From the NCBI RefSeq assembly GCF_016469035.1, contig NZ_JAEHJZ010000004.1, positions 261,683 through 325,682 on the forward strand: a stretch of DNA of 64,000 bases, read 5' to 3'. Both the position numbers and the translations under genes were made by a program. The notes under the pieces were generated by a model. That model was not told where the DNA came from. It worked only from the letters and a program-made list of their open reading frames with translations, and did no database searches. The stretch is from Gelidibacter salicanalis (GTDB lineage: Bacteria > Bacteroidota > Bacteroidia > Flavobacteriales > Flavobacteriaceae). Positions 7,499 to 17,000 of the stretch are shown piece after piece; the stretch's first letter is position 1; every line of letters starts with the position of its first letter.

Positions 7499-9508
7499 AT
7501 GTCAGAAGAATCAAAATCCCTCAATTTTATTGAGCACATTATAGAAGAAGATTTAGCCAACGGAATGTCTAAAGATGACCTGAGATTCAGGTTTCCGCCG
7601 GAACCAAACGGGTATCTGCATATTGGGCACATCAAAGCCATTGGTATTAGTTTTGGTTTGGGTGAAAAGTATAATGCACCTGTAAATCTTCGGTTCGATG
7701 ATACCAATCCAGCAAAGGAAGAACAAGAGTATGTAGACGCCATTAAAGAGGATATTTCTTGGTTGGGCTATACATGGGCTGATGAAGTGTATTCTTCTGA
7801 TTATTTTCAGCAGTTGTATGATTGGGCGGTTCAACTGATAAAAGATGGCAAGGCGTATGTCGATTCGCAGTCGTCTGAAGCCATGGCGGAACAAAAAGGA
7901 ACACCAACACAACCTGGTATAGATGGCCCGTATCGCAATAGAAGTGTTGAAGAGAATCTAGCACTTTTCGAAAAAATGAAAAATGGCGATTGTGAGGAAG
8001 GTTCGCATGTATTGCGTGCAAAAATTGATATGAAGCATACCAATATGCTCATGCGAGATCCCATTATGTACCGTGTGTTAAAGAAACACCACCACAGAAC
8101 GGGTAACGATTGGTGCATTTATCCAATGTACGATTGGACGCATGGCGAGAGTGATTATTTAGAACGTGTATCCCACAGTTTGTGTTCTCTTGAATTTAAG
8201 CCTCATAGAGAGCTTTACGACTGGTTTTTGGACCAAGTGGTTGAATCAGATGAAATACGTCCTAAACAACGCGAATTTGCCCGTTTAAATCTTAGTTATA
8301 CCATTATGAGCAAACGCAAGTTGCTAAAATTGGTAGAAGAGAAGATTGTTTCCGGTTGGGATGATCCGCGTATGCCTACCATTTCTGGGTTGCGTCGTCG
8401 TGGGTATACACCAAATGCCATCCGTAAATTTGTGGAAACTGTTGGGGTTGCCAAACGTGATAATGTGATTGATGTGGCGCTTTTAGAGTTTTGCATTCGT
8501 GAAGATTTGAATAAAACTGCGCCTCGAGTCATGGCTGTTTTAGATCCAGTTAAATTGGTCATCACCAATTATCCGGAAGGAAAAGAAGAGTGGTTGGAAG
8601 CGGAGAACAACCAGGAAGATGAGGGTATGGGCTTTAGAAAAATCCCTTTTTCTAGAGAACTGTATATTGAAAGAGACGATTTTAAAGAAGAGGCAGGTAG
8701 CAAATATTTCAGATTGACGCTAGGGAAACAGGTACGCTTAAAGAATGCTTACATCATTAAAGGTGAAAGCGTTGTTAAAGATGCTGACGGAACTATCATA
8801 GAAATTCATTGTACCTATACTGAAGATACTTCTATAAAAGTTAAAGGGACGTTGCATTGGGTGTCTATTAAATACGCTGTAAAAGCAGAGGTTAGAGAAT
8901 ATGATCGGTTGTTTATGGATGCCTCTCCAGATGCGCATGCGGAAAAGGATTTTATGGAATTTTTAAATCCTGAATCGTTAAAAGTTATAAGTGCTTACGT
9001 GGAACCAAGTCTAAAAGATGCAAAAGTGGGTGAACGTTACCAATTTCAACGTTTGGGGTATTTTAATGTTGATAAGGATTCGACGGCTGAAAACTTAGTG
9101 TTCAATAAAACAGTGGGCTTACGTGATTCTTGGACTAAGGAATCGAATACTGCAAAAACTGAGCAAAAGAATACGCCACAGCAATCGAAACCTAAAAATA
9201 ATCAACCGCAAAGAAAAGCTATTGATATCATTCAGCAATTAGGGAAAAAATACACCAATTTGCCTGAAGAGAAACAGTTAAAAACCAAAGCAGAGATTCA
9301 AGAACTTGCAAAAAATGTGAGTTATGATGATTTGCAGCCCTGGTTTAATACAGCGGCTAAAAAAGTAGGGACGCGTATTGCAACCATGATCACACTGGGT
9401 GTATTATTAGAGCAAGGCTTGGAACGCAATGAGGATATTGAGGCGTTTATCGCTTTAGGACTAGACGATAAAAATGAAGCCTTGTCGGCTGAGGCAAAAG
9501 CGCTCTAA
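7499..9508 (+). CDS. glnS: glutamine-tRNA ligase with C-terminal extension
   Basis: This 669-residue class I synthetase has the HIGH motif as 'PPEPNGYLHIGHIKAI' (about residue 31) and the KMSKS motif as TIMSKRK (about residue 266). The DDTNP segment typical of GlnRS is present. The catalytic domain is followed by the two anticodon-binding beta-barrels (about 340-555). It charges tRNA-Gln directly, so tRNA-Gln does not depend on amidation. About 110 extra residues (560-669) follow a Gln/Lys/Pro-rich linker and form a helical tail (KAIDIIQQLGKKYTNLPEEK), longer than the roughly 555-residue enterobacterial enzyme. Confidence 0.96.
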   Translation: MSEESKSLNFIEHIIEEDLANGMSKDDLRFRFPPEPNGYLHIGHIKAIGISFGLGEKYNAPVNLRFDDTNPAKEEQEYVDAIKEDISWLGYTWADEVYSSDYFQQLYDWAVQLIKDGKAYVDSQSSEAMAEQKGTPTQPGIDGPYRNRSVEENLALFEKMKNGDCEEGSHVLRAKIDMKHTNMLMRDPIMYRVLKKHHHRTGNDWCIYPMYDWTHGESDYLERVSHSLCSLEFKPHRELYDWFLDQVVESDEIRPKQREFARLNLSYTIMSKRKLLKLVEEKIVSGWDDPRMPTISGLRRRGYTPNAIRKFVETVGVAKRDNVIDVALLEFCIREDLNKTAPRVMAVLDPVKLVITNYPEGKEEWLEAENNQEDEGMGFRKIPFSRELYIERDDFKEEAGSKYFRLTLGKQVRLKNAYIIKGESVVKDADGTIIEIHCTYTEDTSIKVKGTLHWVSIKYAVKAEVREYDRLFMDASPDAHAEKDFMEFLNPESLKVISAYVEPSLKDAKVGERYQFQRLGYFNVDKDSTAENLVFNKTVGLRDSWTKESNTAKTEQKNTPQQSKPKNNQPQRKAIDIIQQLGKKYTNLPEEKQLKTKAEIQELAKNVSYDDLQPWFNTAAKKVGTRIATMITLGVLLEQGLERNEDIEAFIALGLDDKNEALSAEAKAL

Positions 9509-9623
9509 AGCGTACTATATTTTCTTGGTGTTTTTAACGCTTTTCAATCCGATAAATGGTGTTGAAATTCATACGACCAAATCATTATTGTCCGATAAAG
9601 AGTTAAGATCGCTGCGCTTATAG

Positions 9624-9641
9624 TCCCGATAACTATCGGGA
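9624..9641. repeat. REP-like palindrome TCCCGAT-AACT-ATCGGGA
   Basis: A perfect 7-bp stem with a 4-base loop. The same stem with loop AGCC or AGTT replaces the T-loop in the tRNA-Cys remnants at 5951-6754. It is therefore a repeated genomic element rather than a chance hairpin. Confidence 0.75.
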
Positions 9642-9878
9642 AAAGAACAAAGACTTGATTGTAGCTGAGTAATAAACAGTCGTTATTCTAAATTAAATTT
9701 GCCCAATCACTCTAAGTGAAATTGGTTTCAAAAAAAAAGTGTCATTTTTAATTTCTAGAACCAGATTATGTTTTAAAGGAGTTTGAAAACTTTTCACCAG
9801 TTTTACCGGGCACTGATGCGATCAAATATATAAAGTAAACATTCAAGAGGCTATCTAAAAAGTCTGTTTTACATAAAA

Positions 9879-9951
9879 ATGTCATATTGAGCGCAGTCGA
9901 AATATTTTGATAGGAAACCGTTAGGGTTTTCGACTGGGCTCAAATAGACAT
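9879..9951. repeat. imperfect inverted repeat (MITE/REP-like)
   Basis: The left arm ATGTCATATTGAGCGCAGTC, with its GAA, is answered by a right arm whose reverse complement is ATGTCTATTTGAGCCCAGTC, then GAA. That is about 20 of 23 matches around a 25-base loop. The core TGAGCGCAGT-GAA recurs in the atp operon at 61019-61044. Confidence 0.75.
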
Positions 9952-10109
9952 AATACGAACAAGAGGTACATCACAAATTCCATTAGAATGGAGTGCATTG
10001 ATTGCACATGATGTTTTCTTTAAAACAGATGGAAAATCTTAATATTAAATTAAATATTTTGTGGGCTTTGGTAATTTCAGTAACTTTTTTTTCTAAAAGC
10101 AGATAAAAG

Positions 10110-10319
10110 ATGGAACTATCACAAGAAATATTAGCAGAAATCACGCAAGTTACCAGAGCTATTGAAGATAATTATCCTGAACTTCAAAAGTATTTGGACG
10201 AAAATCCAATGACCCTTCCTAAGGGCGATAATAGTGATGTAGAAATGGATAACGAAGCTTTAAAGGAGTATCTAAATAGTTTGAAGGAACTGGTCATAAA
10301 ATATGAAAAAGAGCATTAA
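10110..10319 (+). CDS. small acidic conserved-looking protein (69 aa)
   Basis: A 69-residue, strongly acidic, helical protein (MELSQEILAEITQVTRAIED ... LKELVIKYEKEH) without signal peptide, membrane segment or cysteine. The clean start, the stop directly before a strong terminator and the protein-like codon use support a real gene. I do not recognise a function, though small proteins of this kind recur in flavobacteria. It is alone on the plus strand and converges on the SPFH gene. Confidence 0.7.
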   Translation: MELSQEILAEITQVTRAIEDNYPELQKYLDENPMTLPKGDNSDVEMDNEALKEYLNSLKELVIKYEKEH

Positions 10320-10325
10320 AAAATA

Positions 10326-10355
10326 AAAAGCCCCTCATAACTGAGGGGCTTTTTT
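10326..10355. terminator. bidirectional rho-independent terminator
   Basis: AGCCCCTCA-TAAC-TGAGGGGCT is flanked by A and T runs. It lies between the converging 69-aa gene and the SPFH gene and can serve both. Confidence 0.92.
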
Positions 10356-10360
10356 AATAC

Positions 10361-11299
10361 CTATTGTTTTTTCAGATCATTATCTTTTTTCTTGTTTTTG
10401 GCTTCTTTCATAGCTTCACCAATCTGATTGCTTGCCGTAAAACTGGCTACCATATTGTTCAACATATCACTTCCGGCTTGTGGTGAATTAGGTAACAATA
10501 TCAAGTTACTGTTAACATGTTCTCCAATAGATTGAAGCGTATCATAGTGCTGCGTTACCACAATTAATGCGGACGCTTCTTGAGAGTTGATCCCAACTTT
10601 ATTAAGTACTTCAACAGATTCTTCAAGACCACGGGCAATTTCACGACGTTGGTCTGCAATACCTTGACCTTGTAAACGTTTGCTTTCCGCCTCAGCTTTC
10701 GCACGTTCTACAATTAAAATACGCGCAGCATCACCTTCAAATTGTGCTGCAATTTTTTCACGCTCAGACGCATTAATTCTGTTCATCGCAGCCTTTACCT
10801 GAGCATCCGGATCGATATCAGTAACAAGCGTTTTAATAATGTCATAACCATAATCGGACATCGCATCATTCAGCTCGGTTTTAACGGCTATGGCGATGTC
10901 ATCTTTCTTAACAAATACATCATCCAATTTCATCTTAGGCACTTCCGCACGGACCACGTCAAACACGTAACTTGTAATTTGATCATGTGCATAATCCAGC
11001 TTATAAAATGCGTCGTACACTTTTTCTGAAATGACCATAAATTGTACAGAAATCTTTAACCTCACAAAAACGTCATCTAAGGTCTTTGTCTCAACAATAA
11101 CGTCAAGTTGCTGGATTTTAAGACTCATACGCCCCGCCACACGGTCTACAATTGGAATTTTCATCTGAAGGCCAGAATGTCTAATACTTTGAAATTTCCC
11201 GAAGCGTTCAATAATAGCTGCGGATTGCTGCTTAACGGTAAAAAAAGAAGAAATGACGATGATAAAGAGAATAACGGCGATAATGGGAATAATAAACAT
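10361..11299 (-). CDS. SPFH/band-7 (stomatin-like) membrane protein
   Basis: This 312-residue protein has one N-terminal membrane segment (about residues 3-22) and then a band-7/SPFH domain (AAIIERFGKFQSIRHSGLQM ... TLDDVFVRLKISVQFMV). An Ala/Glu-rich helical stretch (about 185-240) and a hydrophilic Lys-rich tail (EAKNKKKDNDLKKQ) follow. Such proteins form large membrane-attached oligomers and often control the FtsH protease or membrane microdomains. It most resembles the QmcA/stomatin subgroup. It is a single gene, and no NfeD partner is adjacent. Confidence 0.9.
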   Translation of the reverse strand: MFIIPIIAVILFIIVISSFFTVKQQSAAIIERFGKFQSIRHSGLQMKIPIVDRVAGRMSLKIQQLDVIVETKTLDDVFVRLKISVQFMVISEKVYDAFYKLDYAHDQITSYVFDVVRAEVPKMKLDDVFVKKDDIAIAVKTELNDAMSDYGYDIIKTLVTDIDPDAQVKAAMNRINASEREKIAAQFEGDAARILIVERAKAEAESKRLQGQGIADQRREIARGLEESVEVLNKVGINSQEASALIVVTQHYDTLQSIGEHVNSNLILLPNSPQAGSDMLNNMVASFTASNQIGEAMKEAKNKKKDNDLKKQ

Positions 11300-11467
11300 A
11301 ACTTGGTTTTTAAGGGTTAGACTATGTAAAATACTAAATTAAACTATATTTACTCTGAAACTTGTATTTTATTCAAAAAGGGCGGTTTCATAGTAATTGT
11401 TTTTCAATGAATTATGGAGTTTCTTAAATAAAAAAGCGAAATTTGTTTAAGGAACATCTCAATTTTT

Positions 11468-12145
11468 ATGAAAAATAAACTCGTCATTTTATTAGTCGCT
11501 CTCAGTGTAGCATCCGTTACAGTTGCACAAGCACAACAACATATAAAAACAAACAACGATATAGGACTCTACGGTGGTTTCACACAATTTGATATCACTA
11601 CAGACAACTTTATTACCACAAGTGGTCAGGGCTGGATAGGTGGTCTTGCAGCAAGTGTGGCCTTACCCCATAAATGGTATAACGTCAGTTATACTATCCA
11701 AATTGCACAGAATTCTATGGGTATTATGGCAAAACCTAATCTTACTAGTGCGCAAGAAGAGGTAGATTTTAACATGATTACCGCTCAGGTAGCGTTTTTG
11801 GTCCATCTCAAAGTCATTCAGGAGTATCTCACTATTGATGTAGGCCCAATGATACAGTATACTGGTGATTTAGAGGTGGAAAACGAACGTCAAGGAAGTT
11901 ATATCATAGAGAATTATACCCGCGTTACGGCTAAAGATATTTATAAAATCTCTCCGTTTAATATTAATGGTGCAGTTGGTGTGTCTGCTGGATTTCCATC
12001 ATTCAAATTGAGAGGCCAATATATTTATGGGTTTACCAATATATTAAACCAACTTAATGATGAGAAGTTTGCTGGAGAGACCAATACGAGTAAATTTAAA
12101 GGTAATCAAAGCATGTTTGCATTAACCGCGATGATTATATTTTAG
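11468..12145 (+). CDS. predicted outer-membrane beta-barrel protein
   Basis: This 225-residue protein has a signal peptide (MKNKLVILLVALSVASVTVAQAQ, cut near residue 22). Alternating aromatic/polar strands follow, such as WYNVSYTIQIAQ and FKLRGQYIYGFTNIL, and it ends in Phe (MFALTAMIIF), as outer-membrane barrels do. It resembles the 'outer membrane beta-barrel' proteins of Bacteroidota (OmpW/PorT-like size). The function is unknown. It has its own terminator and converges on gltX. Confidence 0.75.
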   Translation: MKNKLVILLVALSVASVTVAQAQQHIKTNNDIGLYGGFTQFDITTDNFITTSGQGWIGGLAASVALPHKWYNVSYTIQIAQNSMGIMAKPNLTSAQEEVDFNMITAQVAFLVHLKVIQEYLTIDVGPMIQYTGDLEVENERQGSYIIENYTRVTAKDIYKISPFNINGAVGVSAGFPSFKLRGQYIYGFTNILNQLNDEKFAGETNTSKFKGNQSMFALTAMIIF

Positions 12146-12182
12146 TCCTATTCATTACAGTTAGAAAGAATCCTGAAATATA

Positions 12183-12220
12183 AAAAGGCTTAGTTATACG
12201 TGTTGGAAACTAAGCCTTTT
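12183..12220. terminator. bidirectional rho-independent terminator
   Basis: AAAAGGCTTAGTT pairs with AAACTAAGCCTTTT around an 11-base loop, between the converging outer-membrane protein gene and gltX. Confidence 0.9.
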
Positions 12221-12239
12221 ATAGAAATAAATTATAGAA

Positions 12240-13751
12240 TTATGTGGCCTGCACCAAATTGTCGATACGTTGTACGGTTTCTGCTTTTCCAATCATAAAA
12301 ATGATTTCAAAAACATCCGGACCCTGCATGGCGCCAACCAATGCTAAACGCAACGGTTGCATGACTTTGCCAAACCCAATACCTTTTGTATCAATCCAGG
12401 TTTTAACATCTGATTGAATATTATCTACTGTAAAATCTGAACTATGACTGATTATTTGGGCCAGTTCGTTCATTAGTTCACGTGTTTCGTCATTCATTAT
12501 TTTTGCGAATGCCTTTTCATCATAGCTTTTAGGAACTTCAAAAAAGAATGATGATAAGTCCCAAAAATCAGAGATAAATATAGCGCGTTCTTTAATCATT
12601 GCAATAACTAAAGCGATGTAATTAACATCTATGGTTTCTAATTGAGGTTGACTGTTTTTAAAAGCTTCAGCCAGTTCATCATTATGTTGCATTTGCATGT
12701 ATTGATGATTGAACCATTTAATTTTGTCCGGATCAAAACGTGCACCTGATTTGTGAACACGTTCCAGTTCAAAAGCTTCTATAAGTTCATCCATTGAAAA
12801 CAATTCTTGTTCTGTACCTGGATTCCAACCTAAAAAGGCTAAAAAGTTGACCAAGGCATCATTAAAGTAGCCGTCTTCTTTATAACCACGTGAAACATCA
12901 GAAGTTTGTGGATCTTTCCATTCTAAAGGAAAAACAGGAAAGCCTAACTTATCACCATCACGCTTGCTCAACTTTCCTTTTCCGGTAGGTTTTAAAAGTA
13001 ATGGTAAATGTGCAAATTGAGGTCTATCCCATCCAAAAGCATCATACAATTGATAATGGAGGGCTAGGGAGGGTAACCATTCTTCGCCACGAATAACGTG
13101 GGTAATGTCCATTAAATGGTCATCCACAATATTGGCCAAATGGTAGGTGGGCATTCCATCACTCTTAAACAATACTTTATCATCTAAAATATTGGTGTCA
13201 ATACTAATATCGCCTCTAACCATATCGGTCAAATGCAAGGTTTGGTCTTTAGGCGATTTAAATCTGATGACAAAATCTTCACCAGTATCCAATTTCTTTT
13301 GTGTTTCTTCTGCAGATAATGAAATGGAGTTTAATAGTAACTTTCTATTATGCCAATTGTAAATAAAGGTTTTCCCTTTAGATTCGTGGTCTTTTCTATG
13401 GTGTTCTAAACTTTCAGCAGTGTCAAACGCATAATAGGCGTTGCCAGAAGCAACCAATTGCTCCGCATAATCTTTATATAAATGTTTGCGTTCACTTTGT
13501 CTATAAGGAGCAAATTTTTCATTCTTTCCCGGGCCTTCGTCATAAGGAATATGACACCAGTTTAGAGCGTCAATAATATATTGTTCAGCCCCTTCAACAT
13601 AACGATTTTGGTCAGTATCCTCTATTCTTAAAATAAAAGTACCATTATGTTTTTTCGCAAATAAATAGTTGAATAAGGCGGTACGGACACCACCAATATG
13701 AAGTGGTCCTGTTGGACTTGGTGCAAAACGCACACGAACGTGATCAGTCAT
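12240..13751 (-). CDS. gltX: glutamate-tRNA ligase
   Basis: This 503-residue class I synthetase begins MTDHVRVRFAPSPTGPLHIG (HIGH motif) and carries the KLSKRDGDK motif (KMSKS type) and GEEWLPSLALHYQLYDAFGW. It charges tRNA-Glu and supplies glutamyl-tRNA for translation and tetrapyrrole synthesis. The frame extends upstream to an ATG at 13826, but the homologous start is the ATG at 13751. A TATCTTTG (-7 element) lies between the two at 13778-13771, so the longer start would sit upstream of the promoter. It is a single gene with its own terminator. Confidence 0.96.
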   Translation of the reverse strand: MTDHVRVRFAPSPTGPLHIGGVRTALFNYLFAKKHNGTFILRIEDTDQNRYVEGAEQYIIDALNWCHIPYDEGPGKNEKFAPYRQSERKHLYKDYAEQLVASGNAYYAFDTAESLEHHRKDHESKGKTFIYNWHNRKLLLNSISLSAEETQKKLDTGEDFVIRFKSPKDQTLHLTDMVRGDISIDTNILDDKVLFKSDGMPTYHLANIVDDHLMDITHVIRGEEWLPSLALHYQLYDAFGWDRPQFAHLPLLLKPTGKGKLSKRDGDKLGFPVFPLEWKDPQTSDVSRGYKEDGYFNDALVNFLAFLGWNPGTEQELFSMDELIEAFELERVHKSGARFDPDKIKWFNHQYMQMQHNDELAEAFKNSQPQLETIDVNYIALVIAMIKERAIFISDFWDLSSFFFEVPKSYDEKAFAKIMNDETRELMNELAQIISHSSDFTVDNIQSDVKTWIDTKGIGFGKVMQPLRLALVGAMQGPDVFEIIFMIGKAETVQRIDNLVQAT

Positions 13752-13770
13752 TTTGTTTGATTTAAGACTA

Positions 13771-13778
13771 CAAAGATA
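13771..13778 (-). promoter_or_regulatory. -7 element of the gltX promoter
   Basis: The minus strand reads TATCTTTG (TAnnTTTG), 20 bases before the chosen ATG at 13751. It implies a very short leader and decides the start choice. No clear -33 TTG is visible at standard spacing. Confidence 0.45.
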
Positions 13779-14041
13779 GATTTTTCCAATGCAATCCGGA
13801 AGCTTCGGCGAAGGTTTAGAGTTCAAAAGTTTATTCAGATGATGCAGCTGCCACTACTAAACAACGGAAGGCTTGCTTAATGACGGAATCTTATGGGAGA
13901 AGAGGTAGATAAAGTTGATTTTTACTTCAAAACACAAGAAACCTTCTCTAAATTAACATAAGCTTATCTGATAAGGATAATTTTAGCTTAAAATAAAATC
14001 GTAATTTAGTAGGTTAGATAGCCAGTACTTCCAGACCTGAT

Positions 14042-17000
14042 ATGAACAATTTCAAGACCATACAAAACAAACTCGAGCAATTTATCAGACGGTACTACAC
14101 CAACGAGTTGCTAAAAGGCAGTATTTTGTTTTTCGCCATTGGTTTGCTTTATTTATTGATCACCTTGTTTATTGAATATATTTTGTGGCTGAACCCGACG
14201 GCTAGAGCTATTTTATTTTGGGTTTTTGTGGTGGTGGAAGTAGGGTTATTGGTGCGTTTTATTTTATGGCCATTATTGAAATTAGTCAAACTTCAAAAAG
14301 GCATTAATTATGATAAGGCTTCTAAAATTATAGGAAGGCATTTCCCTGAAGTCAGTGATAAGTTGTTGAATGTGCTTCAGCTGCAAAGAAACTCAGAACA
14401 GTCTGAACTGTTATTGGCGAGTATTGAGCAAAAATCGGCAGAGTTACAACCCATACCTTTTAAAAGGGCTGTGAATTTCAGGAAAAACATGATCTATTTA
14501 AAGTATGCTGCGATACCCGTCGGAATTTTATTGCTAACTTTTTTAACCGGTCATTTTAATTGGTTTAGCGACAGCTACGAGCGTGTGGTCAATTATAAAA
14601 CGGCTTATGAACCACCTGCACCGTTTCAGTTTTTTGTAGTAAATGATAATTTGCAGGCTGTAGAAAACAAAAATTTTAAATTGGTGGTAAAGACTGCGGG
14701 AAAAATTGTGCCTGAAAATGCGCAGATTCATTATTCGGGGGAAACTTATTTTTTAAGACAAACGGCACCTAGAGCTTTTGAATATGTTTTTCCGCAATTA
14801 AAGGATGCAATTTCATTTACACTTTCAGCAAATGAAGTGATCTCAAAACCGTATCACTTAAACGTGGTTATGGTGCCTACCTTGGTCAACTTTGAAATGG
14901 TTTTAAATTATCCAGCATATACCAATCTAACTGACGAAGTTTTAAAAAGTACGGGAAACACGACAATACCTGAGGGCACGAACGTTACTTGGAAAATCAA
15001 GGCGCGCTCTACAGATCAAGTGGTCATGTATGCCGGTGATACCGTTGGTTTCGAGATGAAGAGCTCGGGTGAGTTTGAGACCTCTAAACGTCTATTCTCC
15101 AGATTGGATTATAACATTGCAACCAGTAACCAAGCGTTGAAGGATTACGAAAATATTGCTTACAGTATTCAGGTGATTAAAGATGGCTACCCGGAGCTGA
15201 ATATAAAGGTTGAAAGAGATTCCATTGATCAACAATCCCTTTATTTTTATGGTCAGGCAAGTGATGATTATGGTTTAAGTAAACTTCAATTGGTGTATTA
15301 TAATTCTGATAATGAAGACGATAAAAAGGTGGAACCTCTGCCTATAACGGCTTCAAATTTTGCTGAGTTTATCAGTGCTTTCCCTAATAATTTAACCTTG
15401 GAAGAGGGGGTTAATTACGAATTATACTTCCAAGTGTTTGATAATGATGCTCTTCACAACTTTAAAAGCGTGAAAAGTAAAGTATTTTCTTACAGAAAAC
15501 TTACTAAAGATGAGGAAGAGCGCAGGCAATTGCAAGAACAGAGTGAAACCATCAAAAATATGGACAACTCGTTTGAGAAGTTAAAACTTCAGGATTTACA
15601 ATTGGAGGAATTGTCTAAAACCCAAAAGGAGAAAGAACAACTTAATTTTAGTGATAGGAAAAAGCTTGAAAATTTTATAAAGCGCCAGAAGCAGCAGGAG
15701 GAAATGATGCAGAATTTCAATCAGCAACTAAAAGAGAATTTGGAGGATTTTCAAAAAGAAAACAATGAACATGACCCGTTTAAAGAAGATCTTAAAGAAC
15801 GCTTGAAGGATAATGAAGAGCAGCTCCAAAATGATGAAAAGCTATTACAGGAACTGGAAAAACTCCAAGATAAAATCCAGAAAGAAGAACTTACTAAAAA
15901 GTTGGATGAGTTGGCCAAACAAAATAAGAATAAACAAAAGAGTTTACAGCAATTATTGGAATTAACCAAGCGTTACTATGTAGCCAAAAAGACTGAAAAA
16001 CTGCAACAGGAACTTGAAAAACTGGCAGACGATCAAGATCAATTGTCTAAAGAAGACATAGAATCAAACACCAAGGAAAAGCAGGACGAGTTGAGTAAGG
16101 AATTCGAGAAGTTCCAAAAAGAATTGGAAGAACTTCAAAAGGATAATAAGGCTTTAAAGAAACCTTTCGATGTGCCTCAGGATGTTGAAGCCGAAAAGGA
16201 GATCCAGAAAGATCAACAGGAAGCCTCTGACCAACTTGAAAAGAAAGAAGCCTCTGAAGAAAAAAAAGATCAAAACGATGCCAATCAAAAACAAAAGGAT
16301 GCGCAAAAAAAGCAAAAGGATGCTTCCAAGAAAATGAAAGAAATGAGTGCTAAGATGTCGCAATCCATGATGTCTGGGGGCAAAGAACAGTTACAGGAAG
16401 ATGCGGCCATGTTGCGTCAAATTTTGGATAATTTAGTGCTATTTTCTTTTGGTCAAGAAGCTTTGATGAACCAATTTAAAAGCATTCAAATCAATCATAA
16501 TCAATATGGCAAATTTTTACGGAAGCAGAGTAGTTTAAGAGAGCATTTTGAGCATATAGATGATAGTCTGTTTGCGTTAGCGCTCCGTCAGCCTAAACTT
16601 TCTGAGCAAGTCAATACTAAAATTACAGAAGTGTTTTTCAATATTGATAAGTCTATGGGTCAGCTTTCAGAAAATTACTTATATCCTGGTATAGCAACCC
16701 AACAATATACCATCACCGCTACTAACGACCTTTCGAGTTTTTTAAGTGACATTTTGGATACTATGGAATCTGACATGAATCCGGGTCAAGGAGAAGGCGC
16801 AGGAAAGGGCCTAGGGCAAGAGGGGGGTAAAGGCGGGATGCAATTACCCGATATCATCATGAGTCAGGAAGAGTTGAATAAGCAAATGGAAGAAGGGCTT
16901 AAAAAGGCTAATTCAGGAAAGTCAAAAGAGGGAGAAAGTGGTAATGACGGTGAAGGTAAAGAGGGTAAAGATGGGAAGGGTAAGTCTGGTGAAGGTTCTA

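Larger units (their letters stand above)
9509..10109. other. 601-bp gene-free stretch holding two dispersed palindromic repeats
   Basis: No coding frame with protein-like composition is present. It holds a REP-like palindrome at 9624-9641 and a longer imperfect inverted repeat at 9879-9951; both have relatives elsewhere in this window. Confidence 0.7.

Noticed and set aside
12882-12897. ATAACCACGTGAAACA in gltX as a parS site
   Set aside because: Only 12 of 16 positions match and one half is lost, so it is most likely coding coincidence.
13752-13826. Longer N terminus for gltX starting at 13826
   Set aside because: It would place the start upstream of the TATCTTTG promoter element and adds 25 residues not typical of the family.
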